A stretch of 64,000 nucleotides of DNA, from assembly GCA_037039685.1 (NCBI GenBank), contig JAWNGF010000001.1, forward strand, positions 6,510,001 through 6,574,000. Direction: 5' to 3'. Below, piece after piece: positions 58,390 to 64,000 of this stretch. How positions within the stretch are numbered: position 1 is the first letter of the stretch; every line of letters begins with the position of its first letter. The DNA comes from Ceratobasidium sp. AG-K (Eukaryota > Basidiomycota > Agaricomycetes > Cantharellales > Ceratobasidiaceae). The notes beneath the pieces are model-generated. The model searched no databases and had not been told where the DNA came from. It saw nothing but the letters and a program-made list of their open reading frames with translations. A program made the translations under genes and the position numbers.

Positions 58390-59622
58390 GGGTCCGCTTG
58401 GTCACGTGCTGGAACTGTATACAGATGGCTCTCACTTTGCGAATGACACGGGCCGCAAAACCGGGTGGTGCTGGGTCCTGTTCAGGAACGGGTGAGAAAT
58501 TTCCTTAGACATTGGTGGACTCGGGTGCAGGGTGACTAGTTACAATGGGGAGGCCTGGGCACTTTCCCTAGGCATCACTCACACCTTACAGGTCATGCAC
58601 AACAATGACAACCAACACATTCACATCCTAGGCAATAACACTTCCCTACTCCAGGCTCTTTTGTCAAGGGATCCCAAGGGCACATCATCAGCACTGGATT
58701 CATCCAGGTGTGCCCTCCTTGATTTTCTCCTGCTTCATGTGGATGCAAATATTGAGTTTTCATGGGTCCCTTTCATGAAGGAGTTTTTGGGAATGAACAG
58801 GTGGACAGGCTGGCCAAGATGGCAGCAAAAATGACCCCCACACTGTGGTTCAATATGTCTATCAACTACATCAAGCACCATGCATGCAAGCAGCTCCCAA
58901 GGGATTGGAATTCCAATTCAGAGCAGTACAAGAAGTCTAATCAAACATCACTGGTGATGCAAACCCTAGGTTTTCCACCCAGACTGAAACTGCATCCCAT
59001 TTGCACTAAGCCGGGGAATCAAAGAGGCATACATACACAGCTGATCCAGGCCATCACCAGTCACAGTTGGCATGCCTATTTCCTTGCACACACTGGTTCC
59101 ATCACTTCACCTGCATGCCCCTGTGGTGCCCCTTCTCAAACTGTCTCCCACATCTTCCAGGAGTGCCCAAACACAACCAGGGGAGATGGGCTTTCAAAGG
59201 CATCAGCTGGTCATTGAATATGTAGTTCCTCTTCTCCAAGTCTGTACTCAAGCAAATCTGTTGGTTCTCTTTTGGGCTTGTGAGCACCAATTTGCTTGTG
59301 CATGCTCACTTGGGTGCTCCTGAGTGCTCCTGTACCCAAGCAAGCATGTATGAGCAAACCAGTGCTCATTAGCATCAGAGAATTTTGGTGACATAGGTCT
59401 CAAGGCAGCTCTGGGGTTTCTGACTTTGGAGAGGGTTGACATCTAATTTACCTTTGCACATACCTATGCTCCTTACCTTACTCCCATTTTTTACTTCCTT
59501 CTTGTTTTTGTTCTCCTGTGTACTGTCTTCCCCTGGGTTGTACTTAGTGTCTGGCTTTGTTGTGGTGTCTCCCTTGTAGGAGGCCGCCTTACAAATAGCA
59601 TCCAAAAAGAAAAAAAAAAAAA
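58390..59622 (+). mobile_element. Decayed non-LTR retrotransposon 3' end (RNase H, zinc knuckle, poly-A)
   Basis: Broken plus-strand reading of the C-terminal part of a LINE-type ORF2. RNase H motifs: LELYTDGSH (about 58407), SYNGEAWALSLG, HILGNNTSL (Asn where an Asp is usual) and GNEQVDRLAKMAAK, the last in another frame from its predecessor. After it comes the C-terminal cysteine motif CGAPSQTVSHIFQECP (about 59121-59170), typical of fungal Tad1-like elements. The element probably ends at the A-rich tract 59604-59622. Two frame changes and a stop after FRNG show it is dead. From about 58540 on the sequence is almost free of CpG. Confidence 0.7.
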
Positions 59623-59905
59623 GCTTGGTCACATGCCTGTTTTGAAATTTCATCCTGTGGCTTTAGTCACAAAATGAGCACTTGCATACAGTGCAAGCTG
59701 TTGTGCTTGTGCAACAGTGCATGCCTTTGCCATGTAAGAATTTATTTCATCAACTAATAATGCTAGTTACCCACATCACTACTTTAGCAATACCTGTACA
59801 TACCTTTTCTGACTTCTGTGCTCTACCAAAAATCCAAATTCTCATTTGGCTTATGAGGCCTTGTAATGACAAGGACAATCTCTTCAAGCTTGTAACAGGT
59901 TGTGG

Positions 59906-59929
59906 GGGCTTGTAAGATCTTACAAGCCC
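59906..59929. repeat. 24-bp perfect palindrome
   Basis: GGGCTTGTAAGA followed directly by its reverse complement TCTTACAAGCCC. No spacer. Confidence 0.9.
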
Positions 59930-59943
59930 AGACTAGTTTATTG

Positions 59944-60038
59944 CTTGTTTGTCTCCTGAGCACTCCCCAGCAATTGCAAGTGATCTAGAGCCTGCTGAGA
60001 TAGTCCCTGGCATCACAAGACCTCAGGAGACAAACAAG
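59944..60038. repeat. 17-bp inverted repeat with 61-bp spacer
   Basis: CTTGTTTGTCTCCTGAG at 59944-59960 and its exact reverse complement at 60022-60038. It could be the ends of a tiny non-autonomous element or a hairpin. Confidence 0.85.
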
Positions 60039-61548
60039 AATTTCGATTTTTGGTAGAGAGTTTCAATGAAAGTTTCCAGCAAGTTCCAAAGATATGGATG
60101 GGGCTAGTCCAAAAAATGCATGTGGCTTATTGTTCCTGCAATGAGCTCAATACTCAGCTGACACTGACCCAAATTCAACCAGTTTGTGGGGAGTCCAGTA
60201 GTACAGTTTGGAACAAATATGAACAAATAAAACCTGCTGTAATTGGTCAAGCTGGAGAACAAGACAACCAAAGCACACAAAATATGTTAGGTACTATATG
60301 TCTTAGATACCTAGAATCAATGTCAGGCTTTCTCACCATGTGTGTGTGATTACCATATTAGGCAATTCTGACTTAGCTGCTATAGGAGACAGTGTCAGAA
60401 AAATACTTAAGTTGGAATGTCAATATGCACAGCATGTTGCAAGGTAGCTAGACTTCATTTATGAATTTTTATATTTTCTTCTGATAGCATTCATAAGGAA
60501 ATGGTGGAGTTATTTGCATTCCAATTAATGGTGCTTCCCAGATAACGTGGTTGACCTTTTTCTTTCTTTGTTTTTGGATACTATTTACATTGGGGGGATT
60601 TTACAGGCCTTTAGAGCCTTGTGGAGCCCAAGAGTGCAGGGATGTAGTCTCCATTCCCTGGATGTCCTGGGAGCATCTGGGAGCAAATGACAGCTGAGTC
60701 AGCTGTCAAAATCCTAAAGCAGCATAGTACCTGTAACCAGGAGATGCACTGAGGGTACAGGTGTGTTTGGGTACTCATTTATGGCTTTCTTGCCTGTTTT
60801 GTATCAAACCCATAGCTCAACAAAATATAAATATTTAAAGAGACCACCTCCCCCATGTGACAATGCATTGGGACCTTTGACTTGTGTGTATGCACTCTTT
60901 GTCACAACCCTAACCAAACCCTGGAGGCCAAGACCCCACAGGTGGTGAGGATGGGGGTTGGGACAACAACAAAGGTCAAATGTATGGCACTAAGGCCAAA
61001 GTGAGTCACACATCAAGTGATTGGGGAAAACAACAGGAGAACAAGTCTTGTAGAGACAAGACTTGTGTCGCTGGTATATATACTATCTAGTGTGGCTATG
61101 TACAATAGATAGAAGGTGACAAAGGGAGCCAAAACAAGAAAAGGCAAGAGTCCAAGAGAAGCAAGGACAAGACAAAGGAAATGTGTTAAGTCCATGGAAA
61201 ACGGTAAAAGGAGAAGACATGCCAGGCAGGCATGTCCTGCAATCATGGCTTACAGAAAGGTGACTAAATGCGCCAAGGCGAGAGGAACAAGACCAAACAC
61301 AAGGTAAACAGACAAGAGGGGAAAAGAAGAAGAAAAGGTCATGACACTCTTGGTGCCTTGCAAACTGCATTTGGAAAACTGGGAATACCTAGATGGGGAT
61401 ATAAATGACCAGCTAGAATACCTAGCTCACCTAGCTCACCTTGAAAGGTCCTATGTTTATAGTACTATATAGCAATAAGGAGAATGAGCTGGGCACATCT
61501 GGTGGTACATACCTCCAGCTAGCAAGCTATCATGGCTATTTAGTGCTA

Positions 61549-61758
61549 CACTAGGCCACAAAAGTTTTGCTGCATGTGACCCTAAAGGTGCCTGACAACT
61601 GTGGCGGATGGTGTAGGAGTTGCAAAATTAAGTAAAAATTACTGTCAGACTTGCATGTATGATTAGTATATACATACCCAGTCTCATAGCAAATGATCAT
61701 GAAATGACTTAACTGTGGAGAAAGTCAGTCAATAGACCCTGGCAAAACTTTTGTGGCA
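61549..61758 (+). repeat. Left inverted arm of the Tc1-type element
   Basis: About 210 bp, starting CACTAGGCCACAAAAGTTTT and ending GGCAAAACTTTTGTGGC, that is, with inverted copies of the same word at both borders. Matches 62942-63150 in reverse complement with scattered, mainly transition, differences. Confidence 0.85.
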
Positions 61759-61853
61759 TGCAAGCACCAATTACCACCACAAACAAGAAGTTGTCTGTGC
61801 TCCAGCTCACAGTCTAGGAATCAATGCTAATATATTTTTTATAGTTTACACCC

Positions 61854-62879
61854 ATGCCCAAAAACACAAGCCCAGCTTCCAAAGCCTGGATTGTCACACT
61901 TGTTGAGAGTGGGCAGGACTTCAATGTTGTTGCCCCCCAGGTGGGCAGGGACCCTCAGACTGTTGCTCAAGTCTACAAGAGGTACCACAAATCACATGAT
62001 TTTGAGTCTGTGGCACCTTGAAGTGGTTGTCCTTGCAAGCTGAGCTCAGCTGATGCACATTGTGCCACTCTCAGGCTCACTTGGGGGCAAGCCACAAACA
62101 CCACCCAACTCCAACACACCACATTTCCCAAGGTTTCAGTTGAAACAGTCTGCCAAAGGCTCAAAGATGAAGGCCTGTACAACTCTAAACAGTTCAAGGT
62201 CCCCAAACTGAACTGTAGCCCCATCAAATTACCGCATGCCTGGAATGGGGAATTGAGTGGCTTCTCTGGACCCCAGCAAACTAGGCATTTGTTGTCTATT
62301 CCAATGCCTCAAAATTTTATCTTTTTGGCTTGGATGGATGTCAGCAAGTCTGGAGGGAACCTGGGCAAGCTCTCAATCCACGTTATGTGCAAAAAAAAAG
62401 TGGCTCACGGTGGGGGATCAGTCATGGTCTGGGGGTGTGTCACACATGATGGAGTAGGCCAACTTTGCTGCATCAACGACAGGCTCACATTGCCTGGGTA
62501 TGTCAAGATCTTGAACAAGCATCTGCTCAGGTCTGGGGAGAACCTCAAAATTGACCTGCACAACATCCTCTTCCAATGTGATAAGGATTGGAAGCAATGG
62601 ACAAAGCTGGCATGTGATTTCCTTACCAAGCAGGAAGTCGACTTGCTCCCCTGGCCAGCAGCCAGCCCCAATATGAGTATAATTGAAAACCTAGGGGATT
62701 ACCTGGACCAACAGGTTCATTCTCAGGTGCCAGCTCCAAGCAACAAGACTGAACTTTGGGAGTTTCTGCAGGAAGAGTGGTATAAAATTGACAAAAAAAT
62801 TATTGACAATCTATATGACTCAATTCCTACCAGAATCCAGGCATTGGTGGAGGCAAAGGGTGGGAACACTGAGTATTAA
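61854..62879 (+). pseudogene. Tc1-type transposase with one in-frame TGA
   Basis: A single frame from MPKNTSPASK runs 341 codons to TAA at 62877-62879, interrupted only by TGA at 62019-62021. The stop sits where relatives have an Arg in the PRSGRP loop, so CGA to TGA is likely. The N-terminal helix-turn-helix half (VTLVESGQDFNVVAPQVGRDPQTV) is followed by HGGGSVMVWGCVTHDGVG, FQCDKDW (second Asp) and WPAASPNMSIIENLGDYL (Glu of the DDE triad). The usual first Asp region is poor (WMDVSKS) and about 20 residues seem missing around it. Inactive in its present form. Confidence 0.8.
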
Positions 62880-62941
62880 TTACAGAATTTCCTTGTTTCT
62901 GATTGTTGTGTAATGTACAATACTCTTGTCCAGTGAATCAA

Positions 62942-63150
62942 GCCACAAAAGTTTTGCCAAGGTCTATTGACCTACTTCCCTCAAAGACAAGTCATTTCAT
63001 GATCATTTGCTATGAGACTAGGTACATATATACTAATCATACATGTGAGTCCGACAGTAATCTTTACTTAATTTTGCAACTCCTACACCATCTGTTGCAG
63101 TCATTGGGCACCTTTAGGGTCATGTGCAGCAAGACTTTTGTGGTCTAGTG
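62942..63150 (-). repeat. Right inverted arm of the Tc1-type element
   Basis: About 209 bp, reverse complement of the left arm with transitions, ending ...GTGGTCTAGTG next to the TA target site. Confidence 0.85.
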
Positions 63151-63232
63151 TAGGTTTCTTCCAGCTAGTGCTATATGAGGCTAGCTGGTGCTGGGTAGGC
63201 ATCTGTTCCATGGAGGGCAAAGATGGTAACAG

Positions 63233-63646
63233 TGTCATGAGCTGACTAAGCTCAGACACTTTATTCTGATTTTATATCTTTTTTTCCGAACACTTTCCTT
63301 TTTTGGTACAAATGTCCTCTGGCGCTTAACTTGTATCATGTGACGTATTTGTCTTTCCATTTGATATTGGTGTTGCTTCCAGAACTTCCAGAATGTCGAG
63401 TCATACCTCTTATCTTGCTTATCATTGGTTGTACTTGGCTTTCTCACACTGATAGATGATGACGTGGCACTGATCCCTCATGTATATAAACCCAGAGGTC
63501 AAGCCGGTTAACAACAAGGCTTGACCTCCTCTCCACTAGGACCTGATCAATCAATCCTCTAAACTATCACTACTCCTTGGGTTCTAAGACTTATCTAAGT
63601 TGAACCCCTTAACCTTTTATACACCTAATTGACCCAAGTCGGGACA
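63233..63646 (+). repeat. 5' LTR of copy 4
   Basis: 414 bp, TGTCATGAGC...GTCGGGACA. TATATAAA at 63483-63490, then the inverted repeat AGGTCAAGCC...GGCTTGACCT. Inserted at the edge of the CpG-depleted block, whose low-CpG character stops exactly here. Confidence 0.95.
63483..63527 (+). promoter_or_regulatory. LTR core promoter and predicted transcript start
   Basis: TATATAAA at 63483-63490; AAGGCTTGACCT at 63516-63527 begins 33 bp downstream of the first TATA base, a normal distance for transcription start. This stretch is complementary to the primer site after the LTR. Confidence 0.6.
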
Positions 63647-63648
63647 TT

Positions 63649-63660
63649 AGGTCAAGCCTT
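63649..63660 (+). promoter_or_regulatory. Primer-binding site of copy 4, self-primer type
   Basis: AGGTCAAGCCTT two bases after the LTR, the exact complement of 63516-63527. Confidence 0.7.
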
Positions 63661-64000
63661 TCTAGCATTGGCCTTAAGCCCCTGCTCTTCCACCAAGTAG
63701 ATAGAACGTACACGGGAAAACGGGCATAGTACAATGGACAAAGAGCTATACTTGATATAGACCAGTAGTCCCACATTGCTATACGCTGTCAGTGAACCCA
63801 ATTGTTATCCTCTTTTGGGTCATAGCAGCTTTAGTCAGCTAAATACACCCTTACTCTGTTATACACTGTCGTTATCACACCCGCCCAAGGCTGTTGATAA
63901 TTGATAAGATCAGATAAGGAGTATATAGAGCAAAAGCTTAGTGTTCAGCACCCTTCACATCCCCATCAACATCTTGAGGAAGCCAGATCCTCTCAAGCCA

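Larger units (their letters stand above)
59623..61548. other. CpG-depleted relic DNA without recognisable genes
   Basis: About 1.9 kb of low-CpG sequence rich in TG and CA. Short frames have no domain. It includes a 24-bp perfect palindrome and a 17-bp inverted repeat (see separate entries) and is probably made of old, mutated transposon pieces. Confidence 0.55.
61549..63150 (+). mobile_element. Tc1/mariner-type DNA transposon with 210-bp inverted arms
   Basis: 1602-bp element flanked by TA (61547-61548 and 63151-63152). The ends read CACTAG(G/A)CCACAAAAGT(T/C)TTGCTGC and continue as inverted repeats for about 210 bp (61549-61758 and 62942-63150), with substitutions. Within each arm the inner border is an inverted copy of the outer 15-mer CCACAAAAGTTTTGC. 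The interior holds a degraded transposase frame. Arms, TA duplication and transposase all agree on the Tc1/mariner superfamily. Confidence 0.88.
63233..64000 (+). mobile_element. Ty3/gypsy chromovirus copy 4: 5' LTR and leader, continues beyond window
   Basis: A plus-strand LTR (63233-63646) followed by about 350 bp of leader that matches the reverse complement of the leaders of copies 1 and 3 (for example the CACGGGAAAACGGGCATAGT and CAAGGCTGTTGATAA stretches). The upstream coiled-coil ORF would start beyond 64000. The LTR differs from copies 1-3 by numerous small changes, so it is a separate, somewhat older lineage. Confidence 0.92.

Noticed and set aside
61549..61554. CACTA superfamily transposon
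   Set aside because: The ends start CACTA, but the TA target duplication, arm length and Tc1-type transposase place it in Tc1/mariner.

Overview
The window is genomic DNA of a filamentous basidiomycete. Genes have many introns of about 45-70 bp with GT(A/G)AGT-type donors and CTAAC/CTGAC-like branch points. Gene content is Agaricomycete-like: a KIN1 kinase, a 7-TM protein family with a 9-nt micro-exon, and single-TM ectodomain proteins carrying a conserved VPHWAYYD motif. Overall it resembles a Rhizoctonia/Ceratobasidium-type genome; the genus is an inference from gene style, not a proven identification.

Layout. (1) 1-22 kb is transposon-rich. An intact Ty3/gypsy chromovirus (688-7631, minus strand) is nested inside an older plus-strand copy of the same family (1-9562). 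A second intact copy (12630-19580, minus strand) lies inside an intron of a host gene. The host sequence here is a three-member tandem family of signal-peptide/one-TM proteins: A (9563-10479) is truncated and carries a nonsense codon, B (11812-20270) is interrupted, and C (20893-22050) looks intact. (2) 23.9-44.8 kb is a compact housekeeping block with alternating divergent and convergent genes: 5-aminolevulinate synthase, a 7-TM protein, Exo70, a MAK32-like pfkB protein, NC2-beta/Dr1, SmF, a phosphopantetheinyl transferase, a DHHC palmitoyltransferase, mitochondrial AspRS, an IVY1-like BAR protein, mitochondrial ribosomal protein bL19m and riboflavin kinase. It ends in a broken APH-type phosphotransferase that runs into a 100-N assembly gap (44809-44908). 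(3) 44.9-50.4 kb is gene-poor. (4) 50.4-57.3 kb carries a KIN1-type kinase with a KA1 end and an L-amino-acid-oxidase-like flavoenzyme. (5) 58.4-63.2 kb is a relic block, almost free of CpG, with a decayed non-LTR retroelement 3' end and a Tc1/mariner element with 210-bp inverted arms and a TA target duplication. (6) 63233-64000 is the 5' LTR and leader of a fourth copy of the same chromovirus.

Most notable observations. The DHHC palmitoyltransferase gene can only be read through its catalytic motif if a single nucleotide (T at 36398) is a whole exon between two canonical ~50-bp introns. The chromovirus family has no obvious tRNA primer site: the bases just after the 5' LTR are complementary to a stretch of the LTR about 33 bp downstream of its TATA box, the arrangement expected of Tf1-type self-priming. 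The same family carries an extra ~204-aa coiled-coil reading frame (plus an ~83-aa frame) upstream of gag, kept in both complete copies. The 58.5-63.2 kb block has about 15 CpG in about 4.7 kb and sharp edges, suggesting past cytosine methylation and deamination.
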